Shown here piece after piece: positions 1 through 11,978 of a stretch of 64,000 bases of DNA (its first letter is position 1; every line of letters starts with the position of its first letter). The translations under genes and the position numbers were made by a program. Origin of the DNA: Atherinomorus stipes (lineage: Eukaryota; Chordata; Actinopteri; Atheriniformes; Atherinidae); the NCBI GenBank assembly GCA_023101725.1, contig JALJCO010010529.1, positions 1-64,000 on the forward strand, given 5' to 3'. A model generated the notes under the pieces. The model worked only from the letters and a program-made list of their open reading frames with translations, was not told the origin of the DNA and ran no database searches.

Positions 1-1900
1 CAGCAGGAACCCAGCTATCATAAACTCGCGCTGCTGCAGCAACCTTGTAATTTAAGTTGTATCATTTCTTAGAATAGTTCAATATTTATTAATAATAAAA
101 TGTTGTAATTTTATCAAGATGAAATTATGATCAATTTTATTATATAATTATGATGTAGGCTGCTGTGTTATAGGCTGTATTATATCTTCACCAGGAGAGG
201 ATTGTTGAAAACAGCCTATTAGGATAGTCTGGAATGATGTCTGAAGAAAAAAAAAATGTAATCAGTAGAACCGCTGGCAGTGGGAATGGATGTAATTACC
301 TTCCTCTCGATAGACTTGCTATGTGTTAATGCGTTTTAACGATAGTTAAGAAGTTTTAAGCTTTTTTAAGTTACGTTGTTGTGTTTTATTAGGTCTGTAA
401 AATAGCGATAAACTGCTCACTTCAGTCCAACATGGTGGATGCGTATGGGGGAATTGTTGAAATGGAGCATTCTACTGAGTGTCGCCTCTTGTTGTTCTGA
501 TCCAGTCAATGGCCGCCAGTAGACCGTCCGCCATTGGAACGGTGGCATTTCTGTACATAATTAGAACAGATGAGAATGGGACTTTTTTTCTTCCCAACAT
601 GGAGGAAATGTGGAAGGACGTCACATTCCTGGTTGTTGGAACATCAGAGGAAAACTTTAATGTGGTAATAAGTGAAGAAGAAGATCACGGACATTTATTT
701 CATGAAGATTTCTGCTGTCTGTGACAAAAGTGGACGGTGCTGCTCAGTCCATTGATGTGTGTGTTCGTATCGGGGAGGAATATCGGCCAATCAGAGCAGA
801 GGAGGAATAACTTGCTGCCATGGTGGAGAAAACACTGGATTTAATCCCCAACAACAAAAACACTGTAAATTATTAATCTGACACTTTATTTCACGTATCT
901 ATGCTCCCGAAAATGAGGCACCGCATAATGTTCTTATGCTATAAAATAAAAAGAGAAGCTGTGGTTCATGCTAGCTAATGCTAACAGAGACAGCTGTGGT
1001 GTTGCTGAGAGTTAATGACTAATCTGGGAGATATTGTGAAATATCAGGTTATTTGCTCTGATCAGGGCAACGTTTGGACCAGAAAATAAAACCAGTTCAG
1101 TCAGAAACACAAACGGATCAGGAAGACGGTGTCCTGCAGCCTTTAGTTTCATCTGCAGGACATGTGAAGGCTATGTGGTCTGTACAGTCCTGAAACAATA
1201 CAAAAAGCCAAATATGTGATTAAAATAGAAAAGTAACCCCTTTGAAAGGGATTAGTTTTTTAAACTTTGATAAGTAATCATGAGATGTGCGTGTTATTCC
1301 AGTGTGGTTTGTCATTAAAACCAGAGATGAATAATGGTTTAAATTTATGATCCGATGTAAAATTAATAAATAAATAAATGTCAGAATACTTTAGAGATCT
1401 CTGGATAACATACCTATAGGTTATCATGACCTTAGACGACGGTCCAACGTTGTAAATCCAGATATTCACGCTGCTTTCCATGTTGGCAGATACCAGGTCA
1501 TTGGGACTCGTCCCCACCTTAATGGCGGCGCTGCAAGATGGTACCACACACAAAAGGCTCATTGGATTAGTCTATCCACCTCATTCCGATGCCTCATGAG
1601 CCCTTGAGTAAAATATGCGAGCAACTTCCGGTTCGACCGGAACCGGCATTTATTTACATGCTAGATGTTCACGCTACTCCACGTTTTACGAACTTTTTAG
1701 GTAAACTACGTGGGAACATCAGCTGTCACAGCTCAGACAGGACAACGTCACATTCCCTCCACCTTCTGCAACAGAGGAGGAGGATGATGATGAAGATCTG
1801 GCCAAAAATAACAAACAGCAGCCTTTAGCTCCTTCTTAGCTCTGTCACGTCTGACTGTGAAGCAATGAGCAATCGTAAAGCTCCGAGGCTGATCAGTACC
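1..1900. other. intronic/upstream sequence, no gene recognised
   Basis: AT-rich sequence with short open frames only and no splice-bordered conserved exon that I can recognise. Segments near 420-560 and 1410-1700 look like decayed transposon ends by style, but I could not pair their ends. Confidence 0.4.
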
Positions 1901-1902
1901 TA

Positions 1903-1905
1903 CAA

Positions 1906-1939
<34 letters not shown>

Positions 1940-2240
1940 TAATAATAATTATAATAATAAATACATTTAATTTGACAGACGTCTTATCAAAGCACCAAAG
2001 GACACTGTACAAAACGGACAAAACATTAAACTAAAACACTGAGCAGAACACAGAGAACAACATTGGATTGATGAACATGGTGAAACAGGTGAAATCAGAC
2101 GTCTGTACAGAAGTTTTGAATCTGGATTTGGAGAGAGGGAAGGAGTCCACTGCAGAGATGGGGAGGGAGGGAATTCCAGAGATGGGGAGCAGAGTGTTAC
2201 AGAGGAATAAGGTTGGTCGTGTTTTGTTGAAAGAGGTGAG
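1903..2240. repeat. (AAT)n microsatellite plus decayed LINE/SINE-like tail
   Basis: An AAT/AATA microsatellite (about 1903-1960) is followed by sequence with the look of a reversed fish retroposon 3' end (CAAAGCACCAAAGGACACTGTACAA and a later GGGGAGGGAGGGAATTCCAGAG stretch, in parts). No open reading frame of note. The family is not certain. Confidence 0.35.
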
Positions 2241-2599
2241 ATATGATCTTATTTACTTAAAAGTAGATATTTTAGTCCTCAAATGCGACCACTACGTCGC
2301 AGTCTGGAGTCCTGCAGCCTCTCTCACTCAGACCGAGGTGCAGGTTCTACAAATCACTGCTGTAGCCACAAATTCAACTTTCTCTGTGTGTTAGTACAAC
2401 AACAAACCACACAACGTGTTCCTGAACCATGCAAGTACATTTTTCTGGGGAAAACAGTTCAGAAATGTTATGAATACTCATGTTGAAATGTTCGACTAAA
2501 CCGCTAGAAACTACATCTTACACTGTGAGTGAAGCGGTATTTCCGGTGTCTCACAGGAAGTTAATTGCATCGTTGTTTCTACATGTGCTAGCTCAGGAA

Positions 2600-2981
2600 T
2601 AAGGTGGATGCTCTTTGCCATAGACATGGATAGACCCCGCGTCCGCGGGTTTGAGACGTTCCGACAGAGCAGCCATCTTGGGTCAGACCAGGCTGCTGTC
2701 AGAGTGAACGCGTGCCTGTTGTGGAAAGTGGTATTTCTCATGTTCCAACCTGCTTAACCCAGTGAATTTTCAACCGTTTTCCAGGTAAATGGGCTGACTG
2801 AAAATGCCACCCTTTTAGGGGCTGCACGGGAGTTAAACGATTGCATAGCTTTACATATGGCATTTTGTTTATGTATTGACAGTAGCAAACCTGCAAAGCA
2901 GCTCCACTTTTGTTCAAATGCAGAAGACTATAAACCAGATCTCGTGTGATTATATACATTGTGTGTGTGTATTTATATATG

Positions 2982-3023
<42 letters not shown>

Positions 3024-3690
3024 ATATTACATTATGTGTGTGTGTTTGTATGTGTGTGTTTTATTCTTTTATTGTGTTGTGTTATTAAAACCCTAGAAGC
3101 CTGAAACAATAATAAAGTTTGATTATTAAATCAATTAATGATAAAGTAATCCATTCACATTTATTAATTATTAATTCATAATATGTTAATTAATCCATTA
3201 TTTATTAATTCATTAAGTCGTTAATTGCTGATAATTCATTTATTCTAAACTTTGTTAAGCACGTACATGGATCCATAGTAATACAAAAAAGAGTATTACA
3301 AAGGGAAAAGGAAGCAAAAGTAAAATAAAATCCAGTGTCAGAACTTTGCATAAAGGCTGACTAATCCAGTTTGAATCAGTGAATAAAGTTTGACTTTATT
3401 TGAGTTGAAATTGTTTTGGTTCTAAATAAATAAATGTTATCCAAATATAGTTTTTCCAGTTTCTCTTGGTTATTGAAATGGTAGAGCCATGTAAGTGCTT
3501 ATCGTAAAATTTAATTACATTTTTTATTTGTCTTACGTGTGATTAAAATGAGATGTGAAGAGCCTCCCATTCATTCTGACAACTGTTTCTGACCCAAGAT
3601 GGCTGCCCGGTAGGCACATCGGCCTCGCGGCCAGCAGCGTCCAATGGGGTGTCTACATGTTAATGTCTTTTTTTTTTTTTTTTTTACTTG
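2600..3690. mobile_element. putative DNA transposon remnant with inverted termini
   Basis: AGCCATCTTGGGTCAGA near 2671 is repeated as its reverse complement (TCTGACCCAAGATGGCT) near 3590. Flanking sequence on each side (GACATGGATAGACCCC on the left; GGGGTGTCTACATGTTAATGTC on the right) also resembles its partner when inverted. The interior holds a TA/GT microsatellite at about 2955-3060 and AT-rich filler. A poly-T run follows at about 3667-3686. No transposase frame was seen. Confidence 0.45.
2955..3062. repeat. GT/TA microsatellite
   Basis: Alternating (GT)n, TATG and (TA)n followed by (GT)n. It explains the small low-complexity open frame here. Confidence 0.8.
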
Positions 3691-4113
3691 TCCTGTCCAG
3701 CATCGAAGCAAGCAGAATGGAAATCTGATTGCTTTATTCTGTTGAACAGTTTTGCTTTACCAAGCGGAGCTTTATGAACATAAGGCTCCACTTGATATCA
3801 TGTTTATTCATTTTATTTCTTTATTTAAACATTTGTCTATTACACCATTCCATTTCATACTGCTGGGCCTGACAAGGGAGAAATGAAAGTTACCAGAGGT
3901 AATGATTGAAAGTGAAACAGAGAGAGAGGAGTAAGGAAGAGGAAGAGAGAGAGGAGAGAAAACATGAATCCCTTACACAGTTCACTGGTACATCTGTACC
4001 ACGATCCCTAAACAACAAGGTCTCTGTTGGAAAACAAAACAAGCAATCCCCTAAGGAGGACCTGCAGGTGGCTTAAATATCCTCAGATCATACAAACACA
4101 TGCAGAACTATGC

Positions 4114-4187
4114 AGAGAAGAGGTACAACCTAGTCATCGCAATGGGAAGTAGAGAAGAGGTACAACCTAGTCATCGCAATGGGAAGT
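4114..4187 (+). repeat. 37-bp perfect tandem duplication
   Basis: Two adjacent 37-bp copies beginning AGAGAAGAGGTACAACCTAG (4114-4150 and 4151-4187), at the left edge of the C-rich tract. It probably belongs to the 3' region of the L1-like element. Confidence 0.85.
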
Positions 4188-4189
4188 AG

Positions 4190-7100
4190 TGTCACAGCAT
4201 CAACATGCATAATAAAGGGTGCTCCATGGTGATACAGTCATGCAGATGCAGCCTCGTCTCTGCAAGGAGGAGGAAGCCCGCAAGGCTCACGATCCAGGGC
4301 CCCAGCAGCCACCCAGAGGCCCAGATCCCAGCTCCCCCCCCCCCCCCAAAGAGCGGACATGCATCCCCCGAAGGGCGGGCAAAAGGCGGCCCCAGCCGGA
4401 GCCCCCTGCAGTCTGGGGGCCCAGGCCCCAGCGGACCAAGACAGCAGCTGCCGCCCCACCGGGCGCCGGGCGTCCCCGGAGCGGAGACAGCGCCGGGCCC
4501 AGGGCCCAAGCGCCCAGGAGCAGCCCCCCCCGGACCCGGACCCGGGCGGCCCAACCGAAACCCAGGAGGACCAGACCCCCAGACGACGCCCCCAGGGCAG
4601 GCCCAGCCCCCACCCCAACGTCCCTGCCCACACACCTGACGCCGGGCGCCACCACCTCTACCACCCCCTACCCCGCCACCACGCTCACACACACACTCCC
4701 CACACACCTACCCCAACACTAGGGCTGAATGATATACCGTCACCGCATCCACACCAAGACACGGGCACCCAAGACATCAACACCGCAAGAGCAACCACAT
4801 ACAAGATACAGATCCCCCCTGCGCCCGCCCCGCATACAAAGCCCCGGAAGCCACAAACAAAACCGCACCCCCCACCAAAGCGCCCGACTCCCAACCAACC
4901 CGCAGCCACACCGCACCACCCCGACACCGAGATGCCCGGCACGAACACCGAGATACGAACCTCCGCCCACACCGCCCAGCCCTACCCAACACCTCCATGT
5001 ATCCCCCCCCACACACACACACCCACCCACTCCGCTCTCCGACCTTACATACCCCACTCACTCCTCCCTCCACCCCCAACACTCTCCTCCCTCTACCGTC
5101 CACACCTACCCCCACCTCCTCATACCCTCTAACACACACATGCACTCCCCCCACATAACTGCACCAACCCCTCCCTACCCCCCCACCCTCGCCCCCACCT
5201 CCCTATACCCCCAATGCCCCATACAGTCCCCCCTTACATGTCCAGCCCCGGCCATCCCTCTGACCTATCACATTCCCGCCCTTCCTTCCTTCAGCCCCTC
5301 ATGACCATCCCTACTAGACACTCACGAGCATGCCCTCCTTCCTCCATCCCCCCTTTCCTCCAACCACTTACCCCATCTCCTCCCTCTTCCAGCCCAAGTT
5401 CCTCCCTCCCACATTTCCTCTTTCACACTCTCATTCATTATTCTCACATACCCACCTCTCTCTTGCCCATGCCCTCGTGCCTCCTGAGTGGTAGCTCGGG
5501 CCGGGGAAGGAGCCGTGAGCTCCAAGCCCCCAACACGTCCCCCCCCCCCCCCACCACCACCACCCCCCCCCCCTCCCCCCCCCCCGGACGCAGCAGGCCA
5601 GACATCCCCCAGGCCAGCAGATCCCCCGCAATGCAGCCAGCCTTAACCACTGGCGCGTGAAGCAGCCACTGTCCCCCCTCCCCCCAGTAGCGCCCGGGAG
5701 ACCGGGGTATGAAAGGACCCTGTCCCCCCCCCCCCCCCCGCTCATGACTGTGTGTGTAAGATGTGTGTTGTTTGCAGTTAAAACTGAGGGGCAGTGCCAA
5801 GTCATGCCGGGAGTGGGGTCGCGTAGGGGGCATGACCCCCCAACCGGCCCCTCCCTCCTTCCAAACACTATATGGCCCGCCCCTCAGAAGTGGTTGTGAG
5901 CTGTTGTTATTTTATGTGTTTAGGTGTCTAAGTGTGGTTAAAACTGGGGAACAGGCTGTCTCTAGACGTGGCAAGCAAAGGCACTTTGGTGCCCTCCCTC
6001 ACCACGCCCGCTTGACACGCACCCTCCCCAAAACCCTACGTGTGTGTGTGTGAGGTAGAGCAGGGGGGGGGGGAGGTCTTGGGAAAGGAGACCAGGGGGG
6101 TATGAATTCCCCCCCTGGGCCCCCCACGGCGACCGGCGTTCACCACAGAGGGGCCAGCCTCGACCCCTGGGGGTGCTCGACCACCCCAGGCCAGGGAGGG
6201 GGGAAAAGGGACGGGAGCGGAAAGGGTCGGCGGAGGGGCCAGAGTCACCGGCCCAACATCCCCAGGCCTCGCAAACCCCCCAAGAGGCACGCAGAGCTGC
6301 TATTTTTTTTTCTCTTTTTTTCCCCCTCCCCTTTCCTCCCCCACTCTATTGTATCACCCCTAAACCCTACTTCAAACAACCAACGACTTTACCCCCGTCA
6401 ACACTCCCCCATCCCATCCTCTCTCCTTTCACCCCTCCTGTATAGCCAGTTAGTTCCCGCACATCCGCCCCCCCAGTGTCCATGCCCCCCCCTCCAAACC
6501 CAAGCCTGCACCCCCACCCAGGCCGCGACACGCACAATCCCCCAACCCCCGCCAGAGCCACCACCCACCCACACACACACACCCCCCACCCACCCAGCGC
6601 CCCGCATCCGATCCCCCCACAGAACCATCCCCCGCTCCCCACCCAAGCCCCCCAACCCGACACACACAAACCCCACCAATGCACCACCACCCCCACACCC
6701 AAACACCCATCATCCATGCACCCCCACCCACCCCCCCATCTCCACACACCCCCACAGGCAACCCACACACACACACAACCGCATTCACGCCCCCCTCCAG
6801 TCACACACCCACCCACACACACCAAGGACGGGGACCACGGGGCCACCCAGCCCCCCCCACGCCCACAAGTCCACCGCCCCCCAGCCCCCGGACCACGCGA
6901 GACCAACCCGCACGGGACCACCGGTGCAGGCCAGCCCCAACCGACACAGCGGCCGGGCGGGACAGGCACCCGGCGTGGAAAAGACCCGGCCACCCCGCAA
7001 CCCCCCACCTCCACACACAAGAGCTGAACGATATGGACAAAACCCCACACCCCGACATCCACGCCAGACACCCCAACATCGATACAACACGACACGACTA

Positions 7101-8165
7101 CGGGTCCGCCGAAAACCAAGCACCCCGGCGGAAAACGCAGCTCCGTCCGCGACCCCCAGAGCCCCACACGCAGGACAAGCACAGGGGAAGTCCACACCCC
7201 CCACATAGCCGCTCCCGCGACACCAACATCCCGAATGCCCACATCCCGACACAGACACGACAACGATACACCCCCCAGCCCCACCACACACACACCCCCA
7301 CCAGCACACACACCCGCACGCACACAGCAGAGGCGCCCCGGCCCCCCGGCGCAGTGACTAGACGTCACCAGGTCGTGAGGACCGGCCAAAACCAGAGGAG
7401 GCACGTCCCGCCGGCCCGCCCCCCCCAGCGCCAAGCCGGGTCCCCCGGCCACCCGGCGCCGGCCGACAGCCACCGGCCAGGGCCCCACCAGCGACCCGCC
7501 CACCGCCGCAGAGCAGCCCCAACCGCTGGCCCCCATGCCCCCCATCGGGCTGGATACAGCCCCGCCCCAGCGGCGAGGCAGCCCAGACCCCCCCAAGTCA
7601 ACCGCCAAGGATCCATAGCCATCAAGCACTCGCCAGCACCCAACCCCCACATCGCCGAGGCGGCTCTCCTACACCAACGTTAAGTGATGGAGCTAATCAC
7701 AGGGGACCAGAGGGAGTGGAATTCATCTAACTGGTTCTTAGAGGAGGCAGACATCATCTCAATACTGATATGGTCTACTAAGAGATTCCTAAACTGGCTA
7801 ATGCTCAGATTATTTTTGGATTTCCAGTTTACCAAGATAGTTTTCTTTGCAATACATAATACAGTAAGTATCATATGTGCATAGTTGGTTACCGTGTTGA
7901 TCTCATCCAAGTCCCCCAGTAAACACAGTGTGGGGCGTTCAGGAAAGTTACACCTGAGCCACGTTGACAGGTCATCACATACCTGAAGCCAAAACCTCTG
8001 GACAGGTGGACAAGACCACAAGGCATGAAGATAATTGTCTGTTGTATTCTCTTTGCAGTGCAAACAAATATTTGAAGGTGACAGACCCATCTTGAACATC
8101 CTCTGTCCTGTGTAATGTACTCTGTGTATGTACATGTTAATGTCTATGCTCTTTGAAAGGAGCAC
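4190..8165 (-). mobile_element. 5'-truncated L1-like LINE with G-rich 3' region (minus strand)
   Basis: The minus strand from 8165 to 7680 encodes the C-terminal end of a LINE ORF2 (separate entry). Downstream on the same strand lies about 3.5 kb that is extremely G-rich (C-rich as printed), with GGGG/GTGG runs, like the G-rich 3' UTRs of L1 elements. Similar segments recur: GGGCTGAATGATAT near 4732 versus GAGCTGAACGATAT near 7020, and AGTTAAAACTGAGG near 5777 versus GGTTAAAACTGGGG near 5936. This suggests internal duplication. The long open frames on both strands here are composition artefacts. The left border may extend to about 3815. Confidence 0.55.
7680..8165 (-). pseudogene. L1-like ORF2 C-terminal fragment (zinc-knuckle region)
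   Basis: A 161-residue minus-strand frame reads CLHC, then seven residues later TDNYLHALWSC, then PPVQRFW. This CxxC...HxxxxC pattern followed by an aromatic-rich stretch is the zinc-binding segment at the C-terminus of L1-type ORF2 proteins. Next comes PTLCLLGDLDEI, also usual there. The reverse transcriptase and endonuclease are missing, so the copy is 5'-truncated and inactive. L1/Tx1-group membership is by motif; the exact family is unknown. Confidence 0.7.
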
Positions 8166-8239
8166 TTGTCTATCCTAACCAGAAGCAGTTTATACAGACT
8201 GGAAGCAATGTGTTTTTTGGGTTTTTTTTAGACTTTAGA

Positions 8240-8385
8240 AACAGTTGGCTAATCGGTTGAATATCTGTTGAGTATCGGTTAAATATTGGTGGGGTGGCCG
8301 ATGTCCAATGCTCAGTTTTGAGGCCGATATAGGCCGATACCGATAGGGGGCCGATTATATCGTGCATCCATAGTGGAGACCAAAA
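8240..8385. mobile_element. fragment of a GGCCGATA-rich fish DNA element
   Basis: Contains repeated GGCCGATA/CCGATACCGATA words and ends in TATCGTGCATCC, a style seen in teleost hAT-type ends. A similar fragment (GATCGGTGATCGGCC...GGTGCATCAC) lies near 23330-23380. Too short for firm classification. Confidence 0.4.
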
Positions 8386-8682
8386 CAAAGTGTGTCGTGA
8401 TTGACAGTCTTTGTGGGTTTCATCCTCCAGGAAAAGCAGCATTTGTCTGTGGTTGTGGAGGCAGCTGGTGGATGTGATTATTGATTACTGGTTGGACGTT
8501 GGAGCTGTTTGGATGATGGAAGTGGAGACAAACAACCAGAATGTAGACAAACACCAGGACACCGGCTCATGTAGACTGTCTCCAGACAGTCAAAGACTTG
8601 AGATAAATGTCAAATTACCAGGCCAGCTGTTCAATGCCCCCCCTCACTGCACCCCTCCCCTGCTTAGCAGAAAGCTGCTTGA

Positions 8683-9339
8683 AGGAAAAGTACACCCACA
8701 GAATGATGTTCTTCATCTTCTCCTCATCCTCATGCTGAGCAAGACTCTGGAGCACTTTTTTAATATCTCAAATGCAGCCGGAGAACATCGTACTTCCCCG
8801 ATGTGCGTCCATGCAAGTTTACAACACTACGGAAGCCGCGGCAGACCAAACCAGACGAGATCACGCATTCTCTTTTTCTTTCTTTCTTTGTTTTAAATCA
8901 ACATCAACCCCTCTTGTGTTTATCTGTCGCTCTTAGCACAATGTAAACAGCGAATTTCTTCTTCTATGCTTGCATTATCGGCAGAGTAGGCGCTGAACGC
9001 CGCGGCTTCTGTAGTGTTGTGAACGCTCACGAGCGCACAAATAGAAACTGCCATGTTCTACTGTTTAAGCTATAAAAATCTAGTAAAATCTAGTAAATGA
9101 CTCTTGGATTACATTGGATGAGCAGTTTGGAGGAATATTGACAAGTTTTTGTGGACTTTTATGGACCTTTTTGGTTCAGTCGCCGGGGAACTCCATATGA
9201 AAGTGGGTGGGGATAATGAACCCCCCCAGATCTCCAGCTGCATTTGAGATATTGAAAAGTGCTCCAGAGTCTTGCTCAGCATGAGGATGAGGAGAAGATG
9301 AAGGACCCTCATACTATGGGTGTACTGTTCCTTTAAGGA
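8683..9339. mobile_element. foldback MITE, about 0.66 kb
   Basis: The left arm (about 8683-8790, GTACACCCA...CTCATGCTGAGC...GAGCACTTTT) and right arm (about 9225-9339) are reverse complements over roughly 100 bp. A second inner pair (ACAACACTACGGAAGCCGCGG near 8821 and CCGCGGCTTCTGTAGTGTTGT near 9000) extends the fold. Ends read AAAGGAACAGTACACCCA by comparison with a solo end at about 57346. No coding capacity. Confidence 0.75.
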
Positions 9340-10090
9340 CACATCAAACAAACATAATAACTTTTTATAGCTGCATTGAAAATTAGAACAAAGTTGTTGC
9401 TTGGGAGTACGTAGTAGTCGTACACAGTATACAGTAGTGTACAATGGTAGCCGATGAAGAGCACCTGGCTATGTTTTACTCACCTGGAGGAGGCGGAGCT
9501 TCACCTGCATGCGGGGCAGACCAGCCTGTAAATGAGGCTGGATATCAGCACAGAGACGGTGTGTGACGTCACGCTACGTTCCAGATGCAGTTCCACATCT
9601 ACAGCTTCACGCTGCGCATTCCTAACCCTTCACCTGGATATCAGGAGTACTGCTCCTTTAACTGTTTTTATTCTGAGGTGTGTTAACTGAAAGATCATTT
9701 TAAAGTCTTTGATTTCAACGCTCCTTTATACATTTTGGTGGTCTTTCACTTTACTTTTATTATTATTTTTTATTCAGTTTAAATGGTCTTTACTTTATCT
9801 CAGGGGTCTTTTATTTTATGTCATTGTTCATTTATTCCATTTTAATGGGCTTCACTTCATCTTCATCTTCTTTTCCATGTTTAGGTTTTTTTTTTTATTT
9901 CAATTTAGTGTTTTTGGTTAGTTTTTTAGGAAAGCGGTGTTTGTGTATGTGAGGAGAGAATTTTGTTTGAAGTTTTGGTGTTTTTCTTTCGAGGACCTGC
10001 CTGTAAACAAGCTCAGGGACAATAAATGAACTCTTGGCTCAGAACAGGAGTTCGTTCACAGGTTCTGATGATGTTCTAAACACGGCTCCT
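9340..10090. other. intron sequence, no gene recognised
   Basis: AT-rich, with T-rich low-complexity sequence at 9700-9980. The open frame in it is hydrophobic only because of T-rich codons. Confidence 0.4.
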
Positions 10091-10094
10091 TCAT

Positions 10095-10662
10095 GTAGTC
10101 TGGATCTGGTCCCAGGGTCTGGTCTGGATCTGGTCCCAGGGTCTGGTCTGGATCTGGTCCTAGGGTCTGGTCTGGACCTTCCTCTGAGGTCTGGACTGGA
10201 TCTGGTCCTGGGGTCTTGTCTGGACCTTCTCCTGAGGTCTGGACTGGGTCTGGTCCTGGGGTCTGGTCTGGACCTTCTCCCGGGGTCTGGACTAGGTCTG
10301 GACCTGGGGTCCGGTCTGGACCTTCTCCTGAGGTCTGGACTGGGTCTGAACCTGGGGTCTGGTCTGGACCTTCTCCTGAGGTCTGGACTGGGTCTGGTCC
10401 TGGGGTCTGGTCTGGACCTTCTCCCGGGGTCTGGACTAGGTCTGGACCTGGGGTCCGGTCTGGACCTTCTCCTGAGGTCTGGACTGGGTCTGGTCCTGGG
10501 GTCTGGACTGGATCTGGTCCTGGGGTCTGGTCTGGACCTTCTCCTGAGGTCTGGACTGGGTCTGAACCTGGGGTCTGGTCTGGACCTTCTCCTGAGGTCT
10601 GGACTGGGTCTGGTCCTGGGGTCTGGACTGGATCTGGTCCTGGGGTCTGGTCTGGACTAGGT
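10095..10662 (+). repeat. VNTR (GTCTGG-based minisatellite) upstream of the Ig6 exon
   Basis: Units built from GGTCTGGTCTGGACCTTCTC and GAGGTCTGGACTGGGTCTGG alternate. Longer blocks also recur, e.g. the segment around 10250-10330 returns around 10410-10480. The array ends about 60 bp before the exon at 10722. Units of multiples of 6 keep reading frames open, giving a spurious 208-codon frame. Confidence 0.9.
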
Positions 10663-10721
10663 TAAAAGCAGGTCTTGCTGGTGTTCTGGTTCTCAGCTGT
10701 GTCTCCTCCTGTCTCTCTCAG

Positions 10722-10842
10722 AAGGAGAACATCGGGGACCTCCTGATCGTCCACGCCCAGCTGAGCCAGGCGGGAACCTTTTCCTGCACGGCGCAGACCG
10801 TGGTGGACAGCGCCTCCGCTTCAGCCAAGCTGCTGGTTCGAG
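10722..10842 (+). CDS. cntn2: cntn2 exon: C-terminal half of Ig domain 6
   Basis: Acceptor is a pyrimidine tract ending in CAG at 10721; donor is GTGAGA at 10843. The 121-bp exon reads from phase 0 to phase 1. It contains the last Ig strands: IGDL, then the F-strand cysteine in FSCTAQT, then [15 protein letters not shown], which leads into the Ig-FNIII linker. The F-strand Cys should pair with one in the upstream exon, which is not in the window. A 570-bp VNTR ends about 60 bp before the acceptor. Confidence 0.9.
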
Positions 10843-11362
10843 GTGAGACGTCCGTCTTCTTCCCACTCACACCAAAAGCACAAAGGTTTTTATTTCATTT
10901 CAATCTTATTAAAAAGATCTGTTGCAAGTCAAAATGAGACACGTGTCAAAATTAACACACATGACAGATGTAACAAACCAAAGAGATCAACATTTCAGAA
11001 AGCACATTTGTGTAAAACATAAAGAAAAAGAAAGAGAAGAAGAAGTCATGCAGGAATTAAAAGCATGAGTCCCTTGTTTGAAAAAGCATTAAAAGCTGTT
11101 TTTAAACCTGAACTTTGTCAAATAAAAGTAAAGCTTTGTGGAAACATGGAATGACTTTATCAGACCGTAAACTTGCTGGATGTGATGTCTGAGGTGATAC
11201 TCTGCAGTAACTGGTACGCTTGTTACGTTTTATAATGAGGAAAATGCTATAAGTACGCATTTAACTAAGTATTAGAAATGAAGGTGGTCAATGAAAACGT
11301 TGCTGCTGGGCAGCAATGGCTCCAGAACACGTACCATCACACCAGGCCGTATATGTGGACTT
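10843..11362. other. intron sequence, no gene recognised
   Basis: Start of the 5.4-kb intron after the Ig6 exon. AT-rich, with possible retroposon debris. Nothing firm. Confidence 0.4.
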
Positions 11363-11978
11363 TTAAAGGTACAGTATATGAGAATTACTGACATCTAGTG
11401 GTAAAGATGGGTATTGCAAGAAAATATTTTTTCTTTCAAATGACTTCATATTCTAAGCACTGTAGTGAACCTATGGTGGCTGTTAATGGTCAAAATTCTC
11501 CCAGACATAAAGATGTTTTCATGAGTGGATCAGTGGTCTCAGGTGTAGCTATGACTGGACTATGAGAAGCTACTTTTATGTCTTTTAAGACATTACTGAT
11601 CCCAAACAGTCTCTAACTCCCATTAAACAAAGCTGGTACAGCAGTTTTAAAGTTCAATGGTTCTTACTTCACACCCATTCTTTTGTCCATTCAGGGACAC
11701 CGTAGTAGAAATGGTGGAACAAATATGGCAGCCAAATTTGTGCACCGCCCAGCAAGTAGATATAAATGACTCATTCTAAGAAAATAAACATATGAAATGA
11801 AATGAAATGAAAAATACTTTATTTATCCCAGAAGGGAAATTCGACAATGTAAAATATAAATATATATAATATAACAGCTGTTCTAGTGCAGTGATTACAC
11901 ATCAGTAGAAACAGGTTTGAATTATGTATCACATTTTTCAGCCATTAACCCTTGATTTTTTACATACTGTACCTTTAA
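11363..11978. mobile_element. MITE with TTAAAGGTACAGTAT termini
   Basis: Starts TTAAAGGTACAGTAT at 11363 and ends ATACTGTACCTTTAA at 11978, an exact 15-bp terminal inverted repeat. About 616 bp, without coding potential. A short Rex1-type LINE tail lies inside it at about 11795-11890. Confidence 0.8.
11795..11890 (-). mobile_element. short Rex1-group LINE 3' tail
   Basis: GAAAAATACTTTATTTATCC followed by CAGAAGGGAAATTCGACAATG matches the 3' ends of the three larger Rex1-group copies in this window (near 12540, 24655 and 43166). It is therefore a heavily 5'-truncated minus-strand insertion. Confidence 0.65.

Noticed and set aside
4192..7683. Proline- or glycine-rich proteins in the C-rich tract
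   Set aside because: Overlapping frames on both strands with extreme composition and no domains. Explained by base composition of a LINE-type tail.
9709..9921. Hydrophobic frame as a membrane peptide
   Set aside because: T-rich low-complexity DNA gives Phe/Leu codons. No supporting features.
10034..10665. 208-codon LGSGLDL repeat protein
   Set aside because: Direct product of the GTCTGG-based VNTR. No splice or start context, and two frames are equally open.
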